NCBI GenBank assembly: GCA_030581615.1 | Contig: JAKTTT010000003.1 | Coordinates: 62,001 to 126,000, forward strand | DNA length: 64,000 bases | Source of the DNA: Alloascoidea africana | Taxonomy: Eukaryota; Ascomycota; Alloascoideomycetes; Alloascoideales; Alloascoideaceae | Reading direction: 5' to 3' | Shown here: positions 8,571 to 19,624 of the stretch, in pieces | How positions within the stretch are numbered: the first letter of the stretch is position 1 | Layout: the number at the start of each line of letters is the position of its first letter | Notes under the pieces: model-generated | What the model was told of the DNA's origin: nothing | Seen by the model: the letters and a program-made list of their open reading frames with translations, nothing else | Databases searched by the model: none | Program-made: the position numbers and the translations under genes

Positions 8571-10586
8571 TCATTCCATGTCCCACGAAAATTTACTGTC
8601 ATTTAAATCAAGTTCGTCTTGTATGGAGAAACTCCCATCACCCCCAAAGATGTTCAAGCAATTTAAAGGTTCTGTCAAGTTTCCATCCCCATAATCAGGT
8701 GTCCCTTTGGATAACAGGTCTTCCAAATCCGTTCGACAAAAATGCGAAGGAAGATCTGGATCGGTTGTCAAAGTGTTAGAGATGGGAGTGGTAGAATCAG
8801 CATTTGGTGTTGATTCTTTAACATTTGATCGATGCCGCGGCGGGGGTTGGGGTTGCTTCTTTGGTTCGGATGATTGATCATTGGCAACATCAAGTTTGTT
8901 GTCATCGATTCGAGAAGAAACAGAAGAAGGAAAGCGCGACCCCGGAGATTGCGTCTTTTTCTTCAACTTTGGTGGTGATTGATCATTGGCATCTTTCAAG
9001 GTTTTATCACTGCTGCTGCTCCAAGGAGAAACAGGAGTAGGAAACCGCTTTATGACACTTTTATTCCCACTGCTTAAACGTTTCTTCCTCCGCTTAGGGC
9101 TTCCCCCATTATCACCACTATCAGATTTCAACCTTTCTCGCCTCTTGGAATTGCCATCTTTTGTCGTACAAGGAGGAAAAAGAGAAGTCTTGCTCGTGAG
9201 CGGAGTTGGCAATTGAGTTGGCGGCAGCGCCGGCAGAGGCGGTAGCGGCGGTAGCGGCAGCGGTGGGTTGTTCACCTTGAAATTCGCTAAACCTTCTTCT
9301 TCTCTGAGCGGGTATTGTTTCAAACTCGGTGAAGTTGAACTGGAACGACGACTCATTGAAAGGGGCGACACCAAGCTGGGAATATTGGTTGGTGTACCAC
9401 TGCTATCCAGAAAATCCCATTGGTGATCCTGGTTTTTCACCATTTTCTGATCAGCTGTTGGTGTCTGTAGTAGAACAGGTCCATTGAAGGAATTTGAAAC
9501 TAAAGGCTTTTGTAACTCTGATAAACATGAAGTTATTTTGGTTCCACCAAGGGGGATATCATTCCTGTATTCTCCTTCCTCTGGCACCGATTCAAGTCGT
9601 TCTCTACAAGACTCATTGAATTGAACATTGACATTTCGGGCTACTCCCGGAGCTGTCATCTGTTGGCTTGGTAGAAAAGCATGGCTTAAACTGGATTTCC
9701 GTTGACGCTTGCTATTGGGTTCATTATTATCCTGGGGACTTTTACTTCCAATTTGTAATCCTGTTTGTTGCTGAACAGTGAAAGATTCCCTTTCTCTCTT
9801 TTTTTGCATAACCATATTATTCGGCTGGTTTATAATCCCGTTGTATCCCTGATATTGAAGTGACCCTTCTTGTCCTGTTTGTGACTGGGCCAGGAAAAAA
9901 TTTGATTGCATCGTATTCACACGGGTAGAATCTCCATAATGGGGTCCTACAGTGCCAAGGGGCTGAGAAGCAACTCCTTGAACCACGCTCTGTTGAGGAG
10001 GAGCCCATACCAATCCGCCCATACCTTGTGCTTGCGGAGGGTCTTGATTTGTAAATTGTGTTTGTGCTGGTGTTGGTGTTTGTATTTGTGCAATCTGATT
10101 TTCCAATCGGGCCTGTATTTGCGGCCGCATTTGCATCCCAATTTGGGATTGAGTTTGATGTTGTCCCTGATTTAGAAGATTCTGCTCCTGTTGTAGGCTC
10201 TGGGAAGAAAGTCTTGGAATTGGACTTAGTGTTGAGGTTGAGGTTGTTGTACCTTTGGTTCTAGCAACATTGTTTGTGGCCCAAAAGTTTTGCCACATAC
10301 CGAATAGAGCGCCCTGCATCGGTCCCGAACATTCAAGATGTGTAGTGAACATGTCATCAGGCAGATATTGAGGTCTGGACATGAAGCGGCCGTTACTATC
10401 ATTATTGTTGTTTCTACAAGCGAATGGACCCTTTGGAATTACGGTTTCTTGATAAAACGCTCTCGCGGTTTGATGAAGATTATGACGAATAAGATAATCA
10501 TAGACGTACGCATTGAAAGCCTGGTTAGGGGTTTTGGCATAGCAATCTGAAATAACTAGCTCGGTTCTCGTCACAGGCACGGACAT
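8571..10586 (-). CDS. LisH-domain transcription regulator, Flo8/Som1-like
   Basis: The product is 671 aa. The LisH motif is at residues 25-48 (NAYVYDYLIRHN, then ARAFYQET), followed at 89-106 by GALFGMWQNFWATNN, which corresponds to the second half of the LUFS-type domain of Flo8/Som1/LUG proteins. Most of the middle is Gln-, Pro- and Ser-rich, with a PPLPLPPLPPLPALPP stretch and several basic SPKRRKKR patches. The acidic C-terminus (DLEDLLSK, FSIQDELDLND) could be an activation domain. Flo8 family proteins control filamentous growth, adhesion and mating genes downstream of PKA, and bind DNA through partners. The frame stays open to 10784, but I start at 10586: the residues upstream are Phe-rich, and a poly-T tract lies just before the ATG. 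Confidence 0.75.
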   Translation of the reverse strand: MSVPVTRTELVISDCYAKTPNQAFNAYVYDYLIRHNLHQTARAFYQETVIPKGPFACRNNNNDSNGRFMSRPQYLPDDMFTTHLECSGPMQGALFGMWQNFWATNNVARTKGTTTSTSTLSPIPRLSSQSLQQEQNLLNQGQHQTQSQIGMQMRPQIQARLENQIAQIQTPTPAQTQFTNQDPPQAQGMGGLVWAPPQQSVVQGVASQPLGTVGPHYGDSTRVNTMQSNFFLAQSQTGQEGSLQYQGYNGIINQPNNMVMQKKRERESFTVQQQTGLQIGSKSPQDNNEPNSKRQRKSSLSHAFLPSQQMTAPGVARNVNVQFNESCRERLESVPEEGEYRNDIPLGGTKITSCLSELQKPLVSNSFNGPVLLQTPTADQKMVKNQDHQWDFLDSSGTPTNIPSLVSPLSMSRRSSSTSPSLKQYPLREEEGLANFKVNNPPLPLPPLPPLPALPPTQLPTPLTSKTSLFPPCTTKDGNSKRRERLKSDSGDNGGSPKRRKKRLSSGNKSVIKRFPTPVSPWSSSSDKTLKDANDQSPPKLKKKTQSPGSRFPSSVSSRIDDNKLDVANDQSSEPKKQPQPPPRHRSNVKESTPNADSTTPISNTLTTDPDLPSHFCRTDLEDLLSKGTPDYGDGNLTEPLNCLNIFGGDGSFSIQDELDLNDSKFSWDME

Positions 10587-10890
10587 GACGGTGCAAAAAA
10601 TGGTAAGAAGATAAAAAGGAGGGAACAATAAGCTCATCGCCAAAAAGCCAAAAAAAAAATTGGACGCCACAAGCCGCACGTTGATGAACGGGTGTTTGCG
10701 CCACATCTCATCCAACTGTGGCGCAGTTTGATGCTCAAAGAAGATTGAAGGGATTTCTCTGCAGATGGAGGAGCACCATTGCACCAGTCATTGCTGAGAC
10801 ACAATGCCAGATACCAAAAAATGTTACAAATGGCAATCTCATGAAGAAAATGCATCTATTATCAAACTATATGATCTTTATAAACCCCTA
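10587..10890. other. Upstream region of the Flo8-like gene
   Basis: About 300 bp between the end of the AIF-like gene and the Flo8-like start, both on the minus strand. On the transcribed strand a T10 tract (about 10651-10660) lies roughly 65 bp upstream of the ATG. No gene is seen. Confidence 0.45.
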
Positions 10891-12495
10891 TTACTCATTC
10901 AACCCATCGAAAACCATGCTGGTGGCCAGATCATCACCGAATTTCTTCCTCCCAATTCTCAAATCGTTTGTAACCTGGTTATCAACATCTGCTACAAAGT
11001 GGTCCTGTCCCAACATCATCCCCAAATGACTTGTCCATAATGCCAAGGGTTGAATTTGATCTTGCTTACCGGCAAGCAAAAACGATATGATCTGTGCTGC
11101 TGATCGGCCTGTGTGTCCTGCACCTCCAGCAGACTTAATCAATGGGATGTTGTTGATGTCACCAATTGCAAAAATATGGTGATATCCTGGAACAGAAAGG
11201 TATTCGTCTATCTTGATTGCGCGCGATTCATCAATAATCTCTTTCAATTCGGTGGTCTCAACAATCGCAGTATTGGGCCGTCCACCAGAACACCAAAACT
11301 AGAAAATTACATCTGTTAGAAAAAATGAAAGTAAAAACCAAGGGTTCAAAAATATAGCTTACCGTGCAATCAGCATCGAATACATCACCCTCAGTTGTTA
11401 CAACAACTTTACGTTTCTCATCAACGGCTTTAACCCGTTTGTTCAAAACAACATTAACGCCCACCTGTTGCAAAGTCAAATGCACAAGTTTTTTAAATTT
11501 GTCAGACAAATCTTTCTCTGGTGGTAATGTTGCATGTGGATGGATTAGTGTAACGTTTTTCTCGGGGTTAATATGCTTGGCCTCTGCAGCCACTTCAATG
11601 CCAATCGCACCTAAAAGGGCTTTGTTAGGTTGTTTTTAAAATCGCCAAAATAGCCATTCTTTTACTCACCTCCTCCAATAACAACAATGTTCTGGGCATC
11701 TTTAACCATAGTATCATATCCTTTTAACCCTTTTTTAAAAGTATCAAACGAATATTCAACAGGTTCAAAAGGTGGACCTCTACTTCGTCCATTTGCAAAT
11801 ATCGCAATGTCAAATTCCTCTTCGATAAGGTCATCTTCCAATACTTTTTCCGTGGTTTCATCAATTCTTTTCAAAATGGCCTTGCTTTCGTGAACCTCGG
11901 TCACAAACCCTCGGATATGTCTCAAGTCCTTGCCAATATGTTCACGATACGAGCGTACATTGTCAAAATCAAGCCATGTCTTGGCACCAAAGTCAGCATC
12001 AATCACTGCACGCGGGAGTGCAAGCAGGTTTACAAATCCGGTTTTGGGTTCCACAAGTGTAACTTGAACCTTGGGAAAATTCTCTTGCTGCTGCTGCTGG
12101 GAGAAGAAGGTATTCAAAAAGTGAATTCCGCCGAACGAACCCCCGATCAGCAACACCTTGACCAAGGGTTTGGATCTAATTGGCTCGAAAGTCTCAATCA
12201 GCTTCTCCAAAGTTGGGCCCTGAGTTGTGCTGTCTCGCACTGGCTTTCTTCTGACAAACTTTTCCGCAGGCGTCAAGCTTAGCGATTCAATTTGCTTTGC
12301 AAGTTCTTCAGGAGTGGGCAAACCTGCAGCAGAGGCGATCTTTGTCGTGGTAACCATGGTTGAGTTCAATCTCAAATGAGAAAATGTGTATTTGTAGGGG
12401 GACAAACGGAAATTGAAACTGAACGGGTGGCCTCGTCGCTTTAATATACTTGTGCCAGGTAATGGGAAGATGCTCTTTGCAGAAAATCGAATCAT
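10891..12495 (-). CDS. AIF/AMID-type FAD-dependent NAD(P)H oxidoreductase, mitochondrial
   Basis: Three exons (12495-11670, 11610-11363, 11298-10891) encode 493 aa. It is a two-dinucleotide-fold flavoprotein. The FAD-binding loop is at about 116-123 (LLIGGSFGG), the second NAD(P)H-binding loop at about 272-280 (VVIGGGAIGIE, restored only by splicing), and a late GDIN motif closes the FAD site. The nearest families are AIFM2/FSP1 and fungal Aif1-like proteins, which oxidise NAD(P)H and reduce quinones. Residues 1-46 are rich in Arg, Lys, Ser and Phe and lack acids, as in a mitochondrial presequence; a second ATG at 12357 would give a cytosolic form. In the second intron an AG directly after the CTAAC branch site is skipped in favour of one 14 nt downstream, which is what the frame demands. 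Confidence 0.85.
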
Positions 12496-12764
12496 CTACC
12501 AGGCCTTGTGCAAGAACGCAATTGCCAAGAGATTCGCACCGACAAGAGCGAGAAGCTCCCCATATTTATAAGGATTTGGTTATATTCCATGTTCGGATCT
12601 CCAGCATGCAAGGTCGGATAACTGATCGAGTAGATAATTTGCAAAGGGGTAAAGTCCGCCAATCACAGCCTGTTTTGACCGCCAAGGCGTCTCCGAAAAC
12701 TCCGTAACCCCCGGAGCTAAACTAAACTCCGGCTTTTTTGTTCTTCCTTTCCATTAAATCTATT

Positions 12765-13974
12765 TCAAAGGCCTTTTTTCGCCAGAGCGTCCGCAATGCT
12801 GAGATAAAATACAAGAGCGCTGAAATTCGGCTTCTGGCCCACCATTTTATGCCAGCTTTCTCTAAACCGGTTGGTCCACTTTGTTCTTGTCAGTACAATC
12901 AATCGCCCATAAAACATGCAAATCACCTTTTTGTACTTACGTTGATCAGATCCAAATGGTCCACATTATTCATAGTCCCCAGATACTGGCCCCATTTGGC
13001 CGACTCCACGGAGACAAGCCCATCATTGCTACCTTCCAACTGGTTTATGATCTTCCAGGTTGGGGCAAAAGTGCTGTACCACCGAGGCGTGAATTGGGCT
13101 CCAAAGCTAAAGTACTCGACTCCTTCCACGTTTTGCACCTCCTGGTTAAACTGTTCCATGTACTTTGTGGTCAATTGGTCCAGTGCCAGCGTTTGAGAAA
13201 GCGTTTGGGGGAAATGGCGCATGGCAAAGTCTGCCATTGTGCTGCCTCGATGTGGAGTCCCGATCGTAGTCAGTGAAGCAATGTCAAAGTTGGGATGATC
13301 CAGCTTTGAAATCAAGTACCGGCAGTCCAAACCGCCCATCGAGTGCGCCACAAGGTTGAGCTTGATCTTTTCTTTAGGACTCTCCTCTGCTTCTTTCTCT
13401 CCTACCTTGGAGGCCTCGGACAGGTCGGCCGTTTTGGTCAGAATGCAATTCCGTAATACCGTCGCGCGATCCTTGATAGAGCCGAATGGAGGCACCTTTG
13501 CGGTGATAACGGTGGCACCTCGTTGCCTGAGAGGGCCTTCCACGCCTCTCCAATATGGAACTTGAAGTGATTTTATAAGTGGATGGTCTGCTGCAAGGAA
13601 CGTTGCCTGTGGAATTAGTCTAAATGTATCAGAGCCTAGAAACCCATGGCAGAGGACTATTGGCTTTTTTTGCCTTTGTGTTAGTGGTTCTGTATCATTT
13701 GGGGAATCACAAAATAAGGTGGACTTACAAATTTGGGGACTCTATAGTTGCTTGCAAGATTCATAAACTCATCATTGAGCAACTTCGATACTGGTTCTTC
13801 CTCTTTTTCATTTTCCAGTTTTGACGATCCATCACGGTTTTCTCCAACTTTGAAATTGGACCTTGGGGAAAACGCTGAAAAACATGTTTTCCCATGCTCA
13901 TGTCTATTTCTAAGTGATCCGAGATACAATTGAGGTCTTGTTAATCTGTATCGGGCCAAGGTCGAGGGAAACAT
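12765..13974 (-). CDS. TGL2: Mitochondrial triacylglycerol lipase Tgl2
   Basis: Three exons (13974-13729, 13663-12941, 12878-12765) encode 360 aa. Splicing gives the oxyanion region PIVLCHGFLGSD at residues 83-94 and the conserved tail starting WTNRFRE after DLIN. The catalytic triad is visible: Ser190 in VAHSMGG, Asp296 in GSNDGLVS, His318 in VDHLDLIN. The first 40 residues are basic, with MFPSTLARYRLTRPQLYLG resembling a mitochondrial targeting signal, as for S. cerevisiae Tgl2. Tgl2 hydrolyses tri- and diacylglycerols with short to medium chains. The second intron uses a TACTGAC branch site and an ACAAAG acceptor that is close to it; a later TTTAG would break the conserved end. The gene is divergent from APC11, with 112 bp between starts. 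Confidence 0.93.
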
Positions 13975-14086
13975 GTCTTTTTCGCTAGTTCTCTATTTGG
14001 GTGTAGGAAGGAAGTTTGTAGTGGTAGTAGTAGTTGGGTGTATTGTGAGTAACTAACAACAAACTACACCTCCAGATTACAGACAC
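13975..14086. promoter_or_regulatory. Short divergent promoter, TGL2 / APC11
   Basis: 112 bp between start codons, with a GTAGTGGTAGTAGTAGT stretch near 14018-14034. No TATA element is evident. Confidence 0.45.
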
Positions 14087-14459
14087 ATGAAGGTTACGAT
14101 AAAGCAATGGAACACGGTCAGTGTATGGAGCTGGGACGTTCCGAATGAAGAGGTCTGTGGTATTTGTCGAGTCGCCTTCGATGGTGTCTGTCCTGGTTGC
14201 AAATTCCCTGGCGATGATTGTCCTCTTGGTAAGAATCACAAGCTTTTCCTCAACTCTTTCTTCCTATTCATTACGTGTGATCTTAATTCAACAGCCAGTG
14301 ACTCTTATTCTAACAGAATTTTTATTTTGTATTCAAGTCATCGGTACTTGTGGACATGCTTTCCATAGACATTGTATAATGAAATGGTTGGAAACCGATA
14401 CTTCAAAAGGTCTATGTCCAATGTGTCGACAAGAGTTTCAAGCGACAACTGAAGACTAA
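14087..14459 (+). CDS. APC11: Anaphase-promoting complex RING subunit Apc11
   Basis: Two exons, 14087-14228 and 14338-14459, encode 87 aa. It is the RING-H2 subunit of the APC/C ubiquitin ligase that recruits the E2 and drives cyclin and securin destruction. The N-terminal VTIKQWNTVSVWSWD strand, which pairs with the Apc2 cullin, is almost invariant in Apc11. The zinc ligands follow: VCGICRVAF, CPGCKFPGDDCPL, CGHAFHRHCIMKWL and CPMCRQ. The 109-nt intron splits the Val codon between CPL and IGTCGH. Length matches the family (about 85-165 aa). Confidence 0.97.
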
Positions 14460-15025
14460 ACAAAAGCAAAAGCAAAAGCAAAAACAAAAACAACAACCAA
14501 GAATATAAAAACTAAACGAATGACCAGGGTTTTTACAATTGAAAGTGGATATGGAACAAAGGGTTGGAAAAGTGTGAAACCAGGTTCTTTACTGAATCAG
14601 AAACACTCAGTCAGCGCCTACTTTTAACAACCACTTTGCAAAGTGATATGAGTTATTGGGCATTAACAAACCATCGCTGATTGAATCAGGAATGCTCAAC
14701 ATAGTGATATCCACACATGGACGCAACAAATCGCTATTTATGAAATGGAAAAAGAGAGCACATTACCAGACCACAGCTGTTAGACTACTCAAACTTAAGC
14801 CATTTGTTGCAAAGTGATATCGTAGTATACATGTATATTATAGATCCTATACTTAAACAAAGTTACTAATAAAGGCAAATCGAAGTTTTTGTTTTTTGTT
14901 TTAGTTTTTGTTTTTAGTTTTCGTTCTCTTTTTTTTTCATTTTCCTTCTGTTCAAGAGAAAGCATAATAATACCAACCGTGACCATTAATGAGTTATTGC
15001 TTCGCTTTCAAGTAATTGAAAAGTG
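14460..15025. other. Intergenic region between convergent APC11 and NRD1
   Basis: No gene seen. It starts with an AAAAGC/AAAAAC hexamer-like array (14462-14495) directly after the APC11 stop and is AT-rich. GTTTTTGTTTTTAGT-type repeats lie near 14887-14925, probably 3'-end formation signals for one or both genes. Confidence 0.5.
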
Positions 15026-17008
15026 CTACTGTGGCGGCTGCTGTTGCTGTTGTTGCTGAGCAAAAAGAGCAGCTGCCATTTGAGGGTTACTGGCCAAATT
15101 CTGGAGAAATCCTTGCATTCCAGGAATGTTCTGAAGTTGCTGGAACGCTTGAGTCGTTGGCTGCTGGGGAAGCTGGGTACTGCCAGCCTGGCCCTGGCCT
15201 TGGCCGTTTCCAAACTGAGGAGGAGGGAAGCCGTTTTGAAACATCATGGCCATCATTGGGTTCATTTGACCATTGAAAAATGGCATTTGTTGATCGGGCT
15301 GCTGTTGCTGTTGCTGCTGTTGTTGGTCGTTCTGTCTTGAACCGCTGCTGCCTCCATGGCCTGCACCAAGAGGAATCCTATTTGAATTACCATCTTTTCC
15401 TCCCCAATTCCTTCCTTCGTTATTTGTAGACCGGGGCCCGTTCATACCAGAGTTTGTGGGCATTCGTTTGCTGATTGCTTTCGAGGAAACGCCAGCACCA
15501 ATCTCGATATCTGGTTCCTCGATACAGATACCAGGCACCAGCGGCTTTCCCCCAGTTCCACCCCATTCAGCACTAACAATCCATCTCTTATCGGCCTCCG
15601 TCAGCCTCGAAATGGGGATAATACTCGCTCCTGTGGAATAGTCGCAACAATCACGGGGCCCAAAGCCAACTCCCCATCTTGCCCGAAGCGAAAGGCCTCC
15701 GGTCTGGTTGTACTCTTCAAACTTGTCCTTGACCTGAACTGCTTCCCCACAGGAATAAACCTTAACAAACGCATGCTTTCGTTCGCTGTTCAAGGTGATG
15801 CTTTGAACATCGGCATAGGGTCTCAGAATGCCCTTCAACTCTTCCTTGTCCATATAAGGAGGCACACCGCCAATGAAAAGGGTACGACTATACACCTTGA
15901 TGCAACCGCTTGGAAGAGTTTCGTCATACTTGATGTTTGTGGGCCTATAGTGAGGTGAACCCTCAACGTTTCGTTCCTCAGGCATATTATTATTCCCTTC
16001 ACCAGGACTTCTGGAACGGCGGCCGCCTCTTCTTCCTCCACGGTTCTGATCGGGAGAGCGTCTTCTACGACTATTTGGCGACATCGACCGGTCCCTTCTA
16101 CCCTCTTTCTCTCTATCAACGGGGCGTCGATACTCGGACCTGTCACTACCGTTGTTAACATAAGGAGGAGCAGCAGCAGCAGGAGGAGGAGGAGCTTGGT
16201 TTTGTGTTTGGGACGCCAGGATTTGCATAAGCTTGGCTTGTGGGTCTGAAGCAGACGAAGAAGGAAGAACATTTGCTCCATTGCTTCCCTTCAACGCCGA
16301 TAAAACCTGTAATAGTGCACTTGAATCTGGCACTTTAACGGGACCAGACGTAGATGGAGAAGGTGACCCAGACGGAGTTGTACTTTCAAAAATTTTACTT
16401 CTAATAGATTTTAAAATCTTAGGTTGGAAAGTCTGGGCTCGATCCCATATATCAACAAGTTTTTTAATTTTATCCTAATAAATGTGTTAGTATCAAGTGG
16501 ACATAAATGCCACAAAAAAAAAATGCAATTGACGCTTACCTTTTGATCATCTGTTTTAGTGTTACTTATTATATCGTTTAGCAGGTTTTCGATGAATCCC
16601 TCTATGCGATTTATGCCAGCGGCATATGTTCCTTCGGCGGCGGAAGGACCAATGGTTTGGCCCAATTTGCGCGCTTCGTCGAGGTAAGCTCTAACAATAG
16701 AATCAACCACGTAGAGCGCACCAAGCTTGTGAGAAGGAGGTGTTCCTTTAAAATGTGTGTAGAGCTTCTGAGCAAACACAGATTCATACTATAGACGCGT
16801 TAGAAAGCATTCTTCTAATTTTGTTTTATTTTGGTGTCTCTCTTTTTTTCATTTTATTATAAAACTCATCATGAAAGATAAATACCTCGTTGTTATTGAC
16901 AGCTAAGTCCGTCAGTTTTCTAATTCTGGAACCGGAAACACCGGGCGCTTTTAGCGACAAGAGTTCATCAAGAAGAGCCCCAAAACGTTCTGTTGGTGAA
17001 GAAGACAT
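15026..17008 (-). CDS. NRD1: Nrd1, RNA-binding subunit of the Nrd1-Nab3-Sen1 termination complex
   Basis: Three exons (17008-16886, 16788-16540, 16474-15026) encode 606 aa. Residues 1-150 form the CID that binds Ser5-phosphorylated polymerase II tails (VDSIVRAYLDEA, then IKKLVDIWDRAQTF); the introns cut this domain into three pieces. An Arg/Ser-rich stretch near 230-290 precedes the RRM at about 322-395 (TLFIGGVPPYM, KHAFVKVYS). The Nrd1-specific extension follows (RWGVGFGPRDCCDY, SIIPISRLTEADKRW, GVSSKAISKRMPT). The C-terminus is Gln/Asn-rich with two poly-Gln runs. Nrd1 recognises GUAA/G in nascent RNA and ends transcription of snoRNAs and cryptic transcripts. Both introns have GTATTT or GTAAGC donors and CTAAC branch sites. 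Confidence 0.96.
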
Positions 17009-18151
17009 GGTATGGTCTGGCGGTTTTAAAGGGAAACAGAAACAAGAAAATAATAAGCAAAGGGTAAAATAAAACAAGTACAATCGAGTTTAAGCGTTTT
17101 AAACACTACACCAACTACTGGTATAATTTATTGTGTAACTTTTCTCTTTTTTTATTTGCTTTTTCAAGATTCTGATTCAAGCCCGAGTCGCTGTAGAAAG
17201 AAAATTAATGTTACCACTGAATATATACTAAGACGAGTGGTACTATACTGAATTCTTAAGAGAGAAGAAGCAAAAAGAATTTATTTTTTTCGTTCTTTCT
17301 TGCTTTTAATCGTCAGTGAACTCTTTTTTTTTTGCACTCTCTTTGTGTCTTGCTTCACAAAACCTGAGTGAGTGACCGATTTTTGTGTTACAAAAAAAAA
17401 AGAGTAAAATATGGTACTCTTTAATTTTAAGATGATTTACTCTTCAAAAAAACAGAGCAAATAAATGCGTACAATTATGGTTGCTTTTAACAATAGTTAG
17501 AAGAAACAAAAGCGGATGGTTAGTGGCAAAGGAAAGAAAGAGAAAGTTTTTTCTTGTTTGTTTGCGAACGATTTTTGGTGGGGTGACTGCCCCGTGCCGC
17601 GTACCGGCTGTGTGTTTGGGGTTTTAAATGTAGTGGCGGGTTGTGCAGTTACGCCACACTGAGAAACCAGCTTTTTTTTTGCGAATTTTTCGTTTAAAAA
17701 GTCTAAAATTGAAAAAAATGATCAAGGCGAAAAAAGGGTTTGAATGGACACTTTTTATTTGTACACGAAAGCGGACATGTTCCATCCTAGTCCGAGACGC
17801 CAGCATAAGAGAAGCTGGGGTTTTTGTTTTTTGTTTTTTTTTCTGCTGGAAAATATTTTTAGTTTTTGGAATCTTAACACTTTTGCTTGGGAAAGACAAA
17901 ATATGGATGGGACCCAAGAGACATTCTTTACGCCCCTGGCTACAGGAAGCCTCAAACTCAAAGTCTAGGGTGGCACCTTATAAGTGGAAAAGCCTTAGCT
18001 ATGGTAGTAAAGTATACTGTAGTATAGTAATTGTAATGCATTACACTTGATTGATTTGTATGAGATAAATTTCTTTTACACTCATACCCAGCACTGATCT
18101 ATCTTTTTCTCTTTACCGCGAATTTTTTTTGAATCTGGGTTTATCCAAGAG
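17009..18151. other. 1.1-kb divergent intergenic region, NRD1 / NAP-family gene
   Basis: No gene with a recognisable product. It contains many poly-A and poly-T tracts, an AT-rich core and a GC-richer patch at about 17580-17660. A non-coding RNA cannot be excluded: NRD1 is autoregulated through its leader in S. cerevisiae, and control sites might lie next to the ATG here. Confidence 0.45.
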
Positions 18152-19155
18152 ATGGCAGCACGCGATACAAAAGTGACAAAATCCCAGGAGGATTCCAATG
18201 AGTAAGTTAATGATCACCACGGATTGTTAAGATTCCCCACTGCTAACATGATTTGATTGGTAGCGCCAGTGTAGAGGAAAAATTGGTTGCCCAACTGGAA
18301 GATTTTGAAACCGATTTGGAAAAAGCTGAACGGGAATCTTGTAGGTAGTCCATTCTAGAGGGTGATAACGAACGGCTTTTGCCATTCTTGTTCTCATTCT
18401 TATTTTTTGTTTCTTTTTTTAATTTAATACCTGTTGGGGGGAGTACAATGCAAAAATGTTAACGGTTCCTGAAAATAGTCGTATTCCATCTTCACAAAAC
18501 GCAGCCCATTTTCGAGAAGCGTCGACCTATTTTAAAAGAGATTCCTGGGTTTTGGCCCGCTGTTTTAAAAGAAGTTGAGGACTTTGAGGATTTTCTTCTA
18601 AGTCCACTTGACACGGAGATTTTGAATGCACTTGAGGAGATCTATGTGGATAGAGAAGTTGATGATTCAACCGGATACCCGAATCCTGACAAGTTTAGCA
18701 TTACGTTTGAATTCAAAGATGGTGAAATAATCGCGGATCAAACCGTTACCAAGGCTTTTGAAAGGATTAGAGATGATGAGATCGGTATAGAGAGATTTGT
18801 ATCTGAGCCTGTGGTTATCAAGTGGCGCTCCAAAAAGGGAGAAAATCTAGCAAAAGGAGAGACTTTTTTCAACTGGTTTGACTATACGGGACAAGATGCA
18901 GATGACTTTTTCGATATTGGATCTGAGCTCGCACTGTTGATTTCAGAAGATGTTTTCCCAAATGCTACCAGTTACTATACTCAGTATGCACTCAGACTTG
19001 AAGAAGCAGAAGATGTAGAACAGGAACAGGAACAGGAACAGTCTTCGTCTAAAGCTGGGTTGAAGCGAAAGCGATCAAACACAGAATCTATAAACGAGAA
19101 ACCAAAGACGACCAAGAAGGGCAAAACCTCTAGATCGCCGTGTATCATATCCTAA
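18152..19155 (+). CDS. NAP-family histone chaperone (SET/Vps75-like) with C-terminal CaaX box
   Basis: Three exons (18152-18201, 18264-18340, 18479-19155) encode 267 aa. After an N-terminal helix (KLVAQLEDFETDLEKAERES) comes the family core, PIFEKRRPILKEIPGFWPAVL, which corresponds to the PFFQKRSELIAKIPNFW region of human SET. Then come DGEI and WRSKKGENLAKGETFFNWF, and acidic DGQDADDFFDIG-like residues. The C-terminus is Lys-rich (KRKRS, KTTKKGKTS) and ends CIIS, a farnesylation-type CaaX motif. These proteins bind H3-H4 or H2A-H2B, and Vps75 works with Rtt109. The second intron is less certain: a GTAGGT donor is used because only that choice keeps the frame into the core. It could be a Nap1-type rather than a Vps75 orthologue. 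Confidence 0.78.
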
Positions 19156-19624
19156 TCTTTTTTCTAATATCTGTATACTGTATGAGACTGTAATTTAATT
19201 TTAATTTCTTTTTCTATTTAATCAAATCGCCCACTTGTCCAATTCCAGTGAAAAGAAAGAAAGGACCTGATATTTGTTGTACTAAAACACGAGATCGTAA
19301 AGCTCTTTTCTCAAGCAAATTAAAAAGGGGAACAAAGGGTTAACTAGAGTGTTAAGTGCCGGTCCGTTCGTTGCCACGAGTGCAATCCGCAAAGGACACA
19401 TGAATTAGATGACAAGAGTTGAGCCAACACCACTAAGAAAGATTATAAAGATACCATGCGAAAGTTGAAAACCGAATAAAGTTGTATAAAAAATCCCACG
19501 AAAAGATACAAATTAGAATCGACATGGCCATGTTCCCTTTCATTTTTCAATTTTTTTTTTCTTTGCCCTCTTTTCTTAAAAAACTCTTATTTTGCCTGTT
19601 TCGTCATAAAGTATCACACCTCCA
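19156..19624. other. Convergent intergenic region
   Basis: 469 bp between the 3' ends of the NAP-family and coiled-coil genes. AT-rich with poly-A and poly-T tracts; no gene, tRNA or repeat noted. Confidence 0.5.

Noticed and set aside
17643-18050. 135-aa frame upstream of the NAP-family gene
   Set aside because: Phe/Lys-rich translation of poly-T and poly-A tracts, with no similarity noted.
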